Below are positions 32,040 through 45,490 of a stretch of 64,000 bases of DNA, piece by piece. The notes under the pieces are model-generated. The model made no database searches. It saw only the letters and a list, made by a program, of their open reading frames with translations, and was not told the origin of the DNA. Each line of letters opens with the position of its first letter. The stretch's first letter is position 1. This stretch comes from Rhineura floridana (lineage: Eukaryota; Chordata; Lepidosauria; Squamata; Rhineuridae), in assembly GCF_030035675.1 (NCBI RefSeq), contig NC_084483.1:6405501-6469500 (forward strand), written 5' to 3'. Made by a program: the position numbers and the translations under genes.

Positions 32040-33199
32040 AATCATAGAATTGTAGAGTTGCAAGGGGCCTACAAGGCCATCAAGTCCAACCCCCTGCTCA
32101 ATGCAGGAATCCAAATCAAAGCATTCTGGACAGATGGCTGTCCAGCTGCCTCTTGAATGCCTCCAGTGTCAGAGAGCCCACTACCTCTCTAGGTAATTGG
32201 TTCCATGGACGTATGGCTCTAACAGTTAGGAAGTTTTTCCTGATGTCCAGTCGAAATCTGGCTTCCTGCAACTTGAGCCCATTATTTTGTGTCCTGCACT
32301 GTGGGACGATAGAGAAGAGATCCCAGCCCTCCTCTGTGTGACAACCTTTCATGTACTTGAAGAGTGCTATCCTATCTCCCCTCAGTCTTCTCCAGGCTAA
32401 ACATGCCCAGTTCTTTCAGTCTCTCCTCATAGGACTTTGTTTCCAATCCCCTGATCATCCTTGTTGCCCTCCTCTGAATCTGTTCCAGTTTGTCTGCATC
32501 CTTCTTGAAGTGCGGAGACCAGAACTGGATGCAGTACTCAAGATGAGGCCTAACCAGTGCTGAATAGAAGGAACTAATACTTCACGCGATTTGGAAACTA
32601 TACTTCTGTTAATGCAGCCTAAACTAGCATTTGCCTTTTTTGCAGCCACATTGCACTGTTGGCTCATATTCAGTTTGTGATCAATGACAATTCCAAGATC
32701 CTTCTCACATGTCGTATTGCTGAGCCCTGTATCCCCATCTTATAACAGTGCATTTGGTTTCTTTTTCCTAAGTGTAGCACTTTGCATTTATCCCTGTTGA
32801 ATTTCATTCTGTTGTTTTTAGCCCAATGTTCCAGCCTATCAAGGTCCCTTTGAATTTTGTTTCTGTCTTCCATGGTATTAGCTGTGCCCCCCAAGTTTGT
32901 ATCATCTGCAAATTTGATAAGCATGCTCTGTACCTCCTCATCCAAGTCATTAATAAAAATGTTGAAGAGCACTGTGGTACCCTACCCGTTACTTCCACCC
33001 AGCTTGTGAAGGAACCATTGATAAGCACTCCTTGAGTATGATTCTGTAGCCAACTGTGGATCCACCTGATAGTTGTTTCATCCAGCCCACATTTAGCTAG
33101 CTTGCTAATCAGAATATCATGGGGTACTTTGTCAAAAGCTTTGCTGAAGTTGAGATATATTACATCCACAGCATTCCCACAGTCTACAAGGGAGGTTAC
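32040..33199 (-). mobile_element. CR1 LINE, 5'-truncated (RT to 3' end)
   Basis: The minus-strand translation gives FSKAFDKVPHDILISKLAKC, then [28 protein letters not shown], and KFADDTN with catalytic FADD (antisense at about 32,897-32,915). Further on are QRDLDRLEHWAKNNRMKFNR and a 3' UTR ending at cataga (32,044). Frame breaks occur near 32,680 and 32,970-33,000. It is the same subfamily as 8,813-14,162 and shows that element's uninterrupted site. Confidence 0.9.
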
Positions 33200-33344
33200 C
33201 TCAACAAGAAAGGGAAGGAACTACATTTGTTGTCAAGGACTATCATGTTTTCAGGTTGGTCTTGCATATTTTATTGTTCCTAATATCAAACTTAGCATTT
33301 ATATCTCAGTAGAATGCATCCTCTCATAGCATCCATGTATACCA

Positions 33345-33412
33345 TGGGCTCCTTCTGGAAGGAAAGGCAGGATATAAATTTAATAATAAATAAATAAAAT
33401 AAAATAATTTAA
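33345..33412 (+). repeat. Orphan L2 3' tail
   Basis: tgggctccttctggaaggaa, aggcaggatataaattt and (AAAT)n. Confidence 0.65.
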
Positions 33413-36198
33413 AACTGTCTTTGTACAGCTGGACTGGCATAAATAAAACAAAGTACATCTAATATTTCATGGTATTGATGTTATATTAAGTTCTAAGTTG
33501 GTTGATGCTGTCTTCTACCATTCATCCTCAGCCAAAGTCAAACTACTGTTTTTTTTAAACAAAATGGATAAAAAAACTAGGATTAGCTTATAGGTAATAA
33601 AATTGGTTGGCATAAACAAAATAAAAATTATTAACTGATGGTCTCTCAGTTTTCAAAACCAACAATTTCAATTAGCGGGGAATTCAACGATTAGATATTC
33701 CATGTCATGCATATTATATTTGCTTTAGATATTGTTATTCTTGTTTGAATTTAAACATACTGGGGATTTTTAATGATCTTGCAACAATTCTTTTTAAAAG
33801 GAATCTAAAAGATTGGATTTCCTTTTGCAGAAAAAAAATCTACCCATTAATTATTTACACGATGGCTCCTATCAATGTGGTACCTGTCATTCTCACCAGC
33901 TGAAATGAAAGTTCACTATGTAAAGGTGCCAAGGGAGAATGGCAGCCTCCCACTGAGATTTCATAGACAGAACTAAGTCAGCACACATTATATGTCAGAG
34001 CCAACATCAGAAAGAATCAGATCCTTTGATCTAAGACCTTCACAGGAAGCTTCAGACAAATTAGATAAAAAATGAATTTATAGCAGATATGTATCCTAAG
34101 GCATACAGCTGAACACTGTATTTTGAAAAAAAAATGGCAAATATCAAAACATATAAACTCTAGCATTTCCTCTCTTGCACCTTCTGCTTTTCTGTGATAA
34201 ATATTAATTAAAATAAGATGAAACTCACAACTAACCTTTTTATGCTTCTTACATAAGCAACAAGTTTAGGACCAGGGAAACCCCTTGCAATCCCTTATTC
34301 AAATTCTAGTCGGGAAAGACTTGAAGTCTGCCCTTTAGCGGACCCAAAACATCAGTCCCAGATACAATATGTCCCCATAATAACAGCCACAAGGGATGAT
34401 TGGCTTTCACTGACTGGCCAGTTTAAACCTGACTGCTACTCCCATGCCATACGAAAGCTATGGGGCTGTCCAAATGTTATACTAGGAGGCAAAGCTACAA
34501 TTTGGCCAAGTTAAACAAAATGTCTCCCATTCGGTCTATGTCAGCTTTTTATAACTAATGCCCATTTCAAATCCTTCCAAGTACTCCAGGAAGAACATGA
34601 GGTTCCATCTGCAGATGCTTACAGCTGAAACATTGTTTGGCAGCCTCTCTTGGACCAGATGCACTGGGGGATCTGCTGATTGTCATCTGCTGACTGGCCT
34701 GAAGGCTGGCCAAAATTTCATTTCCTCATAGCTGCTAAACTAAAGGAGGACATCTTTCATTTGGATATAACCAGGTTGCAGTGGAAGCCCCTCATTAAGG
34801 ACAGGTGGGGCACTGCCCACCCTAAAGCCCCAAACCTACAGCCCAGTACCTTCTCTGTTCTTTACATTCATATTCAATACATTTCCTTTAGCCCAGTGTC
34901 CTTTCTGTGTTCCTTACATTCAACTCTTCCTATGTATTTTATGGGAACTGTACCATATACAGCCAACATGGTTAACAAAGGATTTTTTTTCAGTAGCTAA
35001 AAGGTAATCTGGAGACATTGGGAGCACATACCCATGCCAAATCACGAGAGATGGGGCAAGGAAATGGGCAGCTTAGAATGCCTGGCCTATATGAGGCAAG
35101 GAAACCTTGATACATTTCAGCAAGTCTAGAATGGGTTTCTGGTGCTAAATTTAGTCTGCTACAACCTGGACCATACTAGATTGGTGAGATCTTCCAGCCT
35201 CAAACCAGGAAAAGTTTATGAATTATGTTCACAAATACTGAGGGGGGGTTCCCCCCTCATCTTTTTATTTTCTCATATGTATAGGGCAGTGGAAGGAGTG
35301 TTGGTGCGGTGAAGAAAGCATAGTTGAGCTCCTACAATATATCACAGACATTAAACCTGAGGATCCACAATTATAACTGAATACTAAAACCTCATAAAAT
35401 CTCTCTAAATTTCTGTAAAGATAGGTTGCAGATATGACAAAGTGACATATGAGATTTTGTCTGGCTTAATTTTAGAAAGTATTTGCTGGTCTTGGACCGA
35501 AATAAATTTATTAATATTATTTTAAAAAGTAGCTTTTTTGCATATAAACATCCCTGATCAACTATTATGATTACACATACCCCTACTACAACTAGAACAG
35601 TATTCTGCTATACTCACAAAAGGTTGATCTAATCAAGTCATTATAATGCAATATCCATAAACAAGCATACAAATAAAAGAGAAATAAAGTCTATTAAATC
35701 AGTATTGGGGATTTTTAGACTTTGCAAGATAATGTTATATAATTTGATCCAATGAAAATGAATGAAGTAATTTGCAAGTCAAATCCAAAGTTTGATTGTA
35801 GAAGTACATTTAATGTCACAAAAGCTGTTTCAAATTTTGTCTTCTTCAACAGTTATTTTACATCTCACAAGACTTCAGTTTGTCATCTGCAGTATATATT
35901 GTTTATAAGAAGTCATAAGAGAAAAGTTTTCTGCTTGCATGAAGCTTTAAAATTGTGTAATTTTTAGGTTAAAATGAAAAGGTCTCCTGAAATCTAAATC
36001 CAAATCATATCTTAAAAGCATATTCTCAGCAAAGTCACTAAGAATTACAACACAGAGAGACAAACCCATTTAGTCCAGTATTGCCTATGCTGCCTAGTTT
36101 TCCAAGATCCAAGGCATAGGGGTCTTTCAGAGCCCTGCTTCTTGACATTCTCATGATGAGAGGATTTGGAGGATTGAATCTGGAATGTTCTGCATCTG
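33413..36198. other. Unassigned sequence
   Basis: About 2.8 kb without recognised repeats or coding domains. A G/C palindrome (gagggggggttcccccctc) lies near 35,240-35,258. Confidence 0.5.
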
Positions 36199-36930
36199 TC
36201 AGGCCCAGGATGTGACTCAGGAACCAGACCAACGATTGTAGTTAATTCGTGTTTTATTAGGGTAATGTCCAAACAAAGACTGCGTTTTCTCATGAATCAA
36301 TACAGGGATACAGGTCCTGAGGCATTGGGAGAAAGTTGACAGAGCAAGGGACTTCTTCCCGCCTGTTCTTTAAGAAGGGGCCAAACGGGCGCGCAATCTT
36401 TCGCTCCTCCTTAACTGCCCCTCAGGTACTGCCCGCCTTCCCCCCTTCTCTCCTGTCTTTTCAGCTGTCTGCGTGTGCGCGGTGAGGGGGGAAGCATCAC
36501 CCCCTCCTCTTCTGAAGTTTCCGATTCCAGGATGGGGGATAGGGGAGGGGCTGATGGTAAACTGCCTCCCCGCTTTTCGGCTGTGAGCAGCCCTCCCTCT
36601 TTCCCCTCTTGCTCTGAGCCTGAAAGAGGGGGAGGCGTGAGAATGTCCAGGGAGGGCTCAGGCTCCCCATCGCTAAGCGACCTTATCACTGGCAGTTCCT
36701 CTGTTTCGTCTTCGCTCCAAAGGGGGGAAGTTCCTCCCCCTTCCCTCTGCCATCCATCCGAATACTCTTCTCCCAACTCTCCGGGATCCAGCTCCCCGGG
36801 ATTGGGACCCCAGCTCTGCCTTCCGACAGCATCCAAACCATGTGCCCTACTTTTGAGCTAAGCTCCTTCACTTCTGTAGACATTTTTCCTAAAATTATCC
36901 AACTTATATTTCTCCATCTGCAAAACATGG
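36199..36930 (-). mobile_element. LTR-element-like 3' segment (fossil, family undetermined)
   Basis: On the minus strand an acidic Ser/Pro/Glu-rich frame (36,411-36,836) is followed by sequence with an AATAAA signal (about 36,247-36,262) and an end ...CCTGGGCCTGACA, which resembles an LTR 3' terminus. The opposite terminus and TSD were not found. It appears broken and partial. A decayed non-LTR element is an alternative. Confidence 0.35.
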
Positions 36931-38199
36931 TTGGTTGAGGGGAAGGGGGGGAGAGAAAATGGCAAATGCCATGGGGAAACTTCCATCTAAGACTGGATCA
37001 CACTGAGGAGGGTTTATAACCACTTCCCATGAAAAGGATGTAAGGGATTGTTTCCTCTTTATTTTGTTCATCAAAATTTGTACAGTGTATGTTAATGTTA
37101 GTGCCTATCCAGTCATTACAGTAACATAATTGAAAAGTAATCCAAGTAGATATTAGGTCCACCTAAACCTACTGTATCCTTTGATCTTTGTAAAACAACT
37201 AGCTGTTCATATTCCAGATGGGTTAATCATTTTTTGTCACAAATTAAGAACATCTCTAGAAAAGTTTGGAGGAATTGTTTGGAATGAAACCAGCAGCCTA
37301 AGCAGCATAACATCCACAAACCGCAAAAGCTCATCTACTTTCCATCTAACCATATCCTATTTTATGATATTATAAAATTCAGTATTGTTTTAATCTGATT
37401 AGTTAATATTAGAAGTATAAATTCCCAGATGTTTCATGGATTTCCAGCTGCAAAAAAAAAAGATATTTAGCTTGAAGAAACTTTTTCAGTTCCTCGGTGG
37501 CTGTAACATTTAATATTTCTGTTTTATTAATATTATATATTAATTAATATTAATATATTAGATAATAATTAATATTAAATATTATATAATTAATTAATAT
37601 TAAGGCTATATTCTGAAACTTTCCCCTAAGATGTGATTTCATTCATAATACAGGCATGTAAGGTGTTTTGACATAGCTATAAAGCCATGACATCTGTGAA
37701 AAAACTTGATTTGTGTTGCTTTATCTACCCAATCACTGTCCTGATTATTCTTAATTTTCATAGCCAAAGGCTATGAACTTGTATCACCAACATGAGATGA
37801 GACAGAGGACAGTCCTGTCTTGCCTCTAGAATGCTGTCTTAATGCCAACTCACTGATTTTAACCTGTCACTATAACATTTTATTGTTATGGCTTAAATAT
37901 TACTGAATAAATAAATATTATTTCATTTTTAATTGTAACCAACTTTGAGAACAATTTTCAATAAGTGGATTATAGCTGTATCAAATGACAACAACAAAAA
38001 GCTGATAAATAGGTGTTGATTCTATCTCTGGCTTTAGGGTTCCTGATGGAGTGAGTTTCTAATCTTTTCTAATCATAGGCAGCCATACACTAATTCTTAT
38101 AAACTTTCCAGATTTTGATCTTGACAGCACTGTGGTCTTCTTAAACGCCACAACAGGAAGGAATTCCATCAGGCACCAGTGACTTTTCCTATATATTTA
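36931..38199. other. Unassigned AT-rich sequence
   Basis: Includes a 75-base taat/atta palindromic stretch near 37,530-37,605. No gene seen. Confidence 0.5.
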
Positions 38200-38720
38200 T
38201 AAAAACATTTTTAACCTGCTTTTAGCCACATGCATGGTTACTGAGGCAGCTCCCAATTACAAGTTAAAAACATAATGCAATAAGAAAAAACAATAAAACA
38301 AAACAGAGCTAAAATCCAGAGCCAACAAAAAAGTAACTCACAGTAATAAACAAACAAACAGTAGCTGGAAGGTGGGTAATCAACCAAATAGTTTGGCGAA
38401 AAGAAGCCTAGGAAAGGCGTTCCACAGTCTGGGTGCCACAATAGAAAAGGGTGTCTTGTCCCAGCTAGCAAGACTTCTCATGACAACAGGATGAAGAACA
38501 TAGCAGGCAGGCATCTGGAAGAAGGCAATTGTTCTTCATCCATCTGGGTGACCAAGGATAACTCAATCCCATGGCTAGGCCTGAATTTAAATAATCCATG
38601 TCATCCAGGAATGCCTGCAGCTGCAGGAGGAGGTGTTTGCTAGGGTTGTGGATGACCTCTCCCCACCATCCGATATAGGAGCTGATCCAGCACTTTGGAG
38701 TGGCTCCAATCCAATCCCTG
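38200..38720 (-). mobile_element. Old L2-like LINE fragment
   Basis: Antisense 3' coding/UTR style: ggaaaggcgttccacagtct, gtgccacaatagaaaaggg and aaaagccaag-type runs. Decayed; the frame 38,238-38,471 holds no clean domain. Confidence 0.4.
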
Positions 38721-39799
38721 AACTGAACAGAGGGTTTGCACAGTGTTTAATTAGGGTTTATATTCAATCCAATTAAATTAGGGTTTTAACTTAATTAGGG
38801 TGGGGGAGGGGAGAAGGAGATGCAGACAATCTGCCAATATCTCCTTCTCCTGAATGCATGCTTAATCATGGTTTAAAACATGCACTCAGGGAGCGAAGGG
38901 GACTCCCCCGCCCTTCACTGCCTGTCCCCCATCCCTTTTGACAATCACAGACCACTCACTTTCATCTTGCCCTTCCATAGTGAGACTAGGGCTTCAGCAG
39001 GATTGTCAGCTTTCTCAGCTAGAACTCTTATTACACAGAGGCAGGGCTTGATGGTCCCTGTGGGTGTTTATTTCCTCTATCCTTTTCCAGGACACAATTC
39101 CAGGGAGCAGCAGAGTTTGAAGGTCAGGCAGAGGCCAGCCTGAAGCCCTAAAGCATTGGCCCCATTGCAGGGAGCCATTAATTAGATTCCTCAAGCAAAG
39201 ACTGCCTGGAATTTCTTAGAGGCTTCCTAAAAAGTCCCAGAAGCCAATCAGGCTACAGCTGGTTGACAAGTATCATTTGTGGCTGAGGCACTAGAACAAA
39301 CCAGGCCTGAAAAGTGCAGCCCAAGGACTTACTAGGGTTGTAACCTACTATGTGTAAATAACAGGATGCAACATTGTATCCAAGAGAGTCCTCTCCTCTC
39401 CTAGCAGGGTCTTGTGTTTATTCTCTTCCTGAATGCAACATGGATGGGCATGAAGTGTTCGTTGATATGCCTGGATATGGAAGTGCTTCTTATTTTTCAA
39501 ACCGTGCCTGATTGTGTTTTCTCTATCAAAACATTACAAGGGAATTTCAACTGCAAATTTTCAGTGAAATATAAATATAACCTCCACTAGACACAACTAA
39601 TAGCCCATACCTATGTGGACACATGGATTGCCTTTATTAATCTATACATTTAAATTAGGATTGATAGAATAATCTTATTGTTAATGTCAGCTGGCATTTT
39701 ATATTATTTCCTTTATTTTTGTTATATTTGCAAAAAATGTTTTTTAAAAAATACCCCATCAGCCTGCATCACTGGTTGCCCAAAAAGCAGGGGAGGCTA
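38721..39799. other. Unassigned sequence
   Basis: Nothing recognised. ttagggttt-like motifs near 38,750-38,800 are too few to be telomeric. Confidence 0.5.
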
Positions 39800-39890
39800 A
39801 CTTGTGTTGAACTAGATCATCCCTGACCATTGGGTATGCTGGCTGGGGCCAATGGGAGTTGAGGTCCAATGATATCTGCAGGAATCTGTA
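39800..39890 (+). mobile_element. Fragment of a common squamate MITE
   Basis: ctgaccattgggtatgctgg, ctggggccaatgggagttga and ggtccaatgatatctgcagg resemble a hAT-like MITE widespread in reptile DNA. Recognised from memory of the consensus; ends not visible. Confidence 0.45.
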
Positions 39891-41599
39891 TGGGGTGGTC
39901 ATGTCATGCCCAGGATGACCTTGTCAATGTCAATGGAAGAAACATTTCTACACTGTTGCAATTGAAGAACAACATCTGCTATCATCAGCTATTGTCAATT
40001 GAACTGTAAAACGTCTCTTTTTCTGTAAGCACCAGAAGAATAAAAGAGATATTTTCTGGGAACAAGCTTCACTTCAATTTTGCAACTTACTGTTCCTCTT
40101 CCTTTTCTTGGACCAACAGATAGCAACACATCCCAAAACAAGCACAGGGTATATGGTAAAAGAACTGGAATTGACAGATAATGCAGAACCAAAAAATTGA
40201 AGAATAAAACAATAAAATAATGAGGAGCATGTGTTTTAAAGTCCAGTAATCTTGTTATTGCCACAATAAAAGACGTTGTGTCTGGGATTCCTTCAGGCTT
40301 AACAGGAAAGGATGATGAAGTACAGAAGCCACTATCAGTATCACAAATGAGTATCCAGATCCCAATACTTATTATAAGATGAGAAGGGCACTGCTGGATC
40401 TCATAAAAGATCCACCTAGTCCCCCATCCTGGTTTCTTACACTGGCTGAGCCAAAGGTCCTGAGAAGCCCACAAATATTGTTTCAGCTATATGGTTAAGC
40501 TATTTGATTTAGAATTTGGGGGGAAGAGGATTGTACTTCAGGAAAATGTGATATATTGGTTAACTTTGGAAGATCTTATCTTGGCTTAATAAGTTGATAT
40601 ATGAAGAAGTATTTTGGCTGTACATGTGAACCCTTTGCTCCTTCCTTTACTTGAGCCAGCAAACAAGCTAAGAAATGTCTTCCGCGAATTATATTTTCCC
40701 ATTTCATCAAAACCAGGAAAGTATGGTTAATGGCATTGGAACAAGCCAGGCTTAACTGTGGTTTAACATTGGCATCATCCTGGCTTGTTCTGAAATAGCA
40801 TACCCATAGACCTACTTAGCTTTGGCAAAGTGGTGGCCTCATGTGCCTTCAGACTGTACCATGGAACCATATGATTGTTCAAACACAGCTATTATCTGAA
40901 CAAAGTACATCTTGGGATAAGCAAGCTTGCATGCTTTTAATAGGAAGATATCCCTTCTAGTCAGAATTTGGGGACACCTCTATGCTTGTTTACTGTGATG
41001 TAACTTCCTGTTGACCAGGTGGTTTTTTCCCTATTCTCTTCCTCTTTCTTCGTTAAGAGAGTTGTTGTTCTCTTTTGCATATCCTCGATTAAGCCACAGG
41101 AGAGAGAAGCCTCCATACGTTTCTCTCCCAGATGATCCCAATCATGAACTAAAATCTAATACCTACTATCTTTTCTGACCAAGCTAGAGCCTACGTTTCT
41201 TGAACATATGAAAGGTTGTGAGTAAACATTCTTAATACTTTTTACCAAAGAAGACTGTCTCTGTTGCTTTTGTTCAGCTAGTCTATATGAGAGGAAGGTG
41301 GGCTGGTTAATTCTCATTCTGCTTTACAAAATGTATTCTGCTAAGAGATAAAACTACTAAACTGTTTCTATCTCATTTAAACTCAATAGGTTTTGGGCAC
41401 CAGATGAGATGGGATTTTATTTTGTGTCTTTTTAGCGTGTTTGTGTCGTCGTCGTCGTCCCCGTATCACACAGTAGCTTGAAGAAACTTTTTTGTTGCTG
41501 TTTTTCTGAGTTGTTTGCAACCAAGCTCTTCTCAGACCATTAAATAAAGGTTTTGCAAGACAATAGAGCTTTTACCAGAAAAATTCCAAAGCTAAGTGC
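39891..41599. other. Mostly unassigned; CR1 3' scrap and short inverted repeat inside
   Basis: About 40,385-40,480 resembles the antisense of the CR1 3' UTR at 1,190-1,260 (ctggatctcataaaagatcc, catcctggtttcttacactg). GAACAAGCCAGG (40,739-40,750) and CCTGGCTTGTTC (40,779-40,790) form a perfect 12-bp inverted repeat. (GTC)n lies near 41,446-41,460. Confidence 0.45.
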
Positions 41600-43160
41600 T
41601 TATAATTATCAACAATGAAGAGATGGGATAAAGATTGCACTAGAAGCAAATGAAGTTTATTCCTGTATTGAAAACCCAAAGCCAAAAGGAGATGCCCAAG
41701 GAATAAGAGATTGGGAAAAGAAATATGCCAGTGCAAAAGTTATTATTTTTGATTCTCTGGAAGATGAACATCTGATTCATGTAACGAAATGTAGTACAGC
41801 TAAAGAAATGCTGGATGGTCATCAAGCCTCATTTGGCTTTACAGGCTTCACATCTTAAACAATATGGATCAGAGACATGGTGAAGCTGAGACTGGAATCA
41901 GAGAAAGATTGTGAAAAGCATATAACTTCTTTGATTTCTGTATTTGACAAATTGAAGTTAATTGCACTTCAATTTAATGACCAACAGAAATTGGGATTCC
42001 TTGGGACAGAAATTTATTTCTCTTTAGATCACAAAGATGAAATTAAATTTGAACAGGCAACTGCTAGACTTAGAGAGGAATGTATTGAACAGAAATGCCC
42101 TTCTCAGTCACCTGCAGCAAGTGGCTCAAATTACCTGGCCAGTGGGAAGGATAGGGGGAAAGCCCTGCCCAAGAGCCAATCACAATGCTGTCTTACCTGT
42201 GGTGGGAAATGCCACCTGGCTAAGCAATGCCCCTCAAGAGCTCCTCATCCAATGGTAGCTCTCCAAGTTTCAAACAGAGAGAGTAAAGACAGCATGATTT
42301 ACCTGATCTTAACACAAGGTCTCAGAAGGCAGAACCCAACGGGAGCAATTTCCTATTAACACATAAGGATCTGATGGCAAATAACTGTAAGCCAAAATCA
42401 AGCAACTGGATATTTCACAGTGGCTGTACAAACCATAGTACTTATTCTGATGCTTTCCTTGATGACACAGATAGACATACTTGAGGAGAAATTCAAACTG
42501 CAAATGTCCAACACATGGAGATTCATGGAGCTGGCAAAGTTGTTCTAAAATGCAAATTATCTGATAAAACGATAGAAAACAGAGCAGACAATGATTTGTT
42601 TGTTCCTGAATTGAGTTGCAACATGCTGAGTGTATCTGCATTAGACGAGAAACGATTTGCAATATAATTCCAGAACGGAAAGTGTACAGTAACCAAAAAT
42701 ATTATATTGTTTCAACATACTTTTGAAAATGCTGGTGTTTATGAACTGAGTCTTTCAGCTGAACAAGTAATGCAGCCCAAGTGCATAAGGACTGACCAGC
42801 CTAGATCTGTGGCACCAGTATCTGGGACATTGTGATCCAAAGGTGGTCCTGCAACTATAGAACCAGAACCTTGCAACAGGTATCAAGGTAAACCCAAAGG
42901 ACAGAAATAGCAACAGCAGGTCCGTAAACTGTATTGAAGAAAAGGGAGTAGGGCCTCATTTCCACGAAGAACTGAGAGGAGAAGTACCAAGGTGCTAGAT
43001 CTTATACACAGTGATCACTGTGGACCATATAATGTACCCTCACTTGGGAAGAATAGATATGTTTTAATTTTTATGGACAATATTTGAGGTATTGTGACAC
43101 CTACCTACTAAAAGAGAAGAGTGAAATGCTGAGATGCCAAAGAAATATTTTTAGATGGTC
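41600..43160 (+). mobile_element. Ty1/copia LTR retrotransposon, broken internal region
   Basis: Fossil copia-type element. A gag-like region (about 41,640-42,330) has the helical copia Gag pattern (CEKHITSLISVFDKLKLIAL) and a CCHC zinc knuckle near 42,186-42,235. It is followed by protease-like and integrase-leader-like sequence to about 43,150. RT and RNase H are not present. Several breaks. No LTR pair or TSD found, so age cannot be read from LTR divergence; it looks old. Confidence 0.75.
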
Positions 43161-43600
43161 AGCATGAAGTTTGGTCTATTTCGTTTCTACTTAGGCAAGT
43201 TAACTTTTTTATTTTAATTCTTGTTTTATAATTCCGTATATCTACTTCTATACTCTTAATAGTCTTTTATAATCATATTTGTCACTGATGTTCACATACT
43301 TCTTTTATGCTGGTATTTTAAAGTAATTATTAATAAATCTACCTCTTATATTTTGGTGTGGAATTGAACTTTGGGTACTATATTAGTTAACTGGTTTCTT
43401 GGTCAAATTGCTACCAAGTACGTTTTGAGGCTGGGGCTCAAGGGACAGAGAGCATGACTTTAAGCTCTTGTCTTTATTGAATCCCAAGGATGTCTGAAGT
43501 ACAGGTTTGGAATCTCCTGGCCCAAGTTGGTTGAACTTAAGGAGTGGTGGCAGTGTTCTACCTTGAAGAGTTGGTTTTTACCCTGGTAATTAGGCACCTA
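43161..43600 (+). mobile_element. LTR-like fossil segment (family undetermined)
   Basis: An AATAAA-bearing stretch (about 43,331) is followed after about 210 bases by aaggagtggtggcag (43,539-43,553), the layout seen at 28,650-28,881. Could be an LTR plus primer-binding region. Low certainty. Confidence 0.3.
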
Positions 43601-44379
43601 CTACTACAACAACAAGACTATGGTCCCAAGGTTAAGGGGTCAACAGTTCTTGACATGGTCAAGTCAAGATTTCCTGTTTGCCATGCTTTATTAACGCACA
43701 CAAATACACAATAATAACATAGAGGGAGGCAGAAAATGTTGAATTTAACTGAATGAAACCTGAGGCAAAGTGTACATGCTCTGATTCTATTTTTTAAAAT
43801 TATCCATTTTAAAGCAGACTTCAGAAGAACTGGAACAAAGGGCAAAGCAAACCAGAAAAACAACAAAGGAGCAGAATGGGGAAAATTCATCCCTAACTAG
43901 GGCCAATTTCAAACATTACATCAAACTTCTTTTTGCAAAATTATCCTAGCTGAGTTCAGCAATATCCTGGGTCAAACACTAAATTGCTCTATTGACCATA
44001 AAAATTGTCTGGGAGCAATGAACATTCCTTTCCCAGCAATGGTAGTTTAAATTTTGAGAATAATTAAGCTTACAAAAAAGCTATTTCAAACAAAACAAAC
44101 AAAACCATGCCAAAAAAACTTTTTTTTTACAAATACTAGAATTTTTAAACTAATTTATACTAAAAATATTCATGTATTATTGTATTATTTGGATTTGGTA
44201 TAAGTAATCTGAAATTCAGAAATCTACTTGTATTTGCAATTCCTTTTTCATGAACAAAATACATTAAATTATATAGTTTGATACTTAAGTCCCATTCCTC
44301 CTTAGGAAGTCCAAGACTGACTTACATGGAGCTCTCAGTGATGGGAGATTACTGATCTTAACTAGCACCTCCCCTCCTC
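43601..44379. other. Unassigned AT-rich sequence
   Basis: Nothing recognised. The BovB begins near 44,380. Confidence 0.5.
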
Positions 44380-45490
44380 TAGGATGCACACCTTTACATG
44401 GTGACAGGGTTTGAGAGTGTTGAAGAAGCTGACAGCAATGCCGTGAGGAGTCTAGACCAAGAGACTAGACTCCTAGCAGGGCACCCAAGGCAGAATGGTC
44501 AAAGCTGAGACACCAGACTAAGATGCATCCAGACTCAGAGGAAGGCAAAGGTAAACCACCTCTGAATACCTCTTACCACGAAAACCCTATGAACAAACTA
44601 TCCAAAATGCAACATGAGATAGTGCTGGAAGGTCCGAAGGCACTCACCAAGCTACCGGGGAAGAACAAAGGACAAGTATGAGTAGTGCTGTGACTAATGA
44701 CACAGCTGGATCAAAGCCAAAAGGAAGCCCAGAGGCTGATGCGCACAGATGTGAGAGTCCAGAGTTGTACGACACACACAATAGGAACACGGAATGTGAG
44801 AAGCATGAACCAGGGAAAGTTAGAAATTGTCAAGCAAGAAATGGAACGTATCAACATTACAATACTTGCCGTGGGTGAATTAAAATGGACTGGAATGGGA
44901 CATTTTCAATCAGGCAACTACAAAATATTTTATGCAGGAATGAGAAATTAAGACGAAATGGGGTTGCTTTAATAGTTAGAAGTGATGTAGCAAAAGCAAT
45001 TAGGAGCTACAACTCAAGGTCTGAGCAAGTGATATCAGTGAGATTAAACGGGAAACCTATTAACATAACCATCATCCACGTCTACGCTCCAATGGCAAAA
45101 GCAGAAGAAGAGGAATTGGAGAGATTTTACACAGAAGTACAGGAAGAAATTGATCACGCACCAAAACAAGATCTGCTGATAATCATGGGAGGACTGGAAT
45201 GCCAAAGTAGGAAACAGAGAAGAACTAGGAATTGTGGGGAAATGGGGCTTAGGAGATGGAAATGAAGCAGGAGAAAGATTTATTGAATTCTGTGAAGCCA
45301 ATAATTTGTTTCTTGCCAACACATTTTTTGAGCAACCGAAAAGACGACTGTACATACAGACATCACCAAATGGTCAATATAGGAATCAAATTGATTATAT
45401 AATTGGTAGCAGAAGATGGAGAAGTTCCATACTTTCTGCAAAAACAAGACCAGGAGCAGACTGACGTACAGATCATGAACTGGTTGTATT
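44380..45490 (+). mobile_element. BovB/RTE LINE, 5' UTR and endonuclease
   Basis: RTE-clade LINE. The 5' UTR (44,380 to about 44,690) includes a stretch shared with the Sauria SINE tail (gaggaaggcaaaggtaaacc, ctgaatacctcttacc). The apurinic-type endonuclease follows: GTRNVRSMNQGKLEIVKQEM, GELKWTGMGHFQ, VISVRLNGKPINITIIHVYA, then the GDWNAKVG block broken by one extra base near 45,189-45,192. NQIDYIIGSRRW and TDHELVVLKIRVKL (catalytic DH) end the domain. Stops occur near 44,949 and 45,463. Interrupted at 45,508 by ORF1-only copy C. Confidence 0.92.

Noticed and set aside
36411-36836. Acidic Ser/Pro/Glu-rich 141-codon frame as a host gene exon
   Set aside because: It sits directly before an AATAAA and an LTR-like terminus, has no splice-site context I could support, and is compositionally biased.
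37530-37605. AT-rich palindromic stretch as a regulatory or replication element
   Set aside because: Simple taat/atta low complexity; nothing else supports a function.
39995-40474. 159-codon minus-strand frame
   Set aside because: No recognisable domain, and its start overlaps a CR1 3' UTR scrap. Probably chance in AT-rich DNA.
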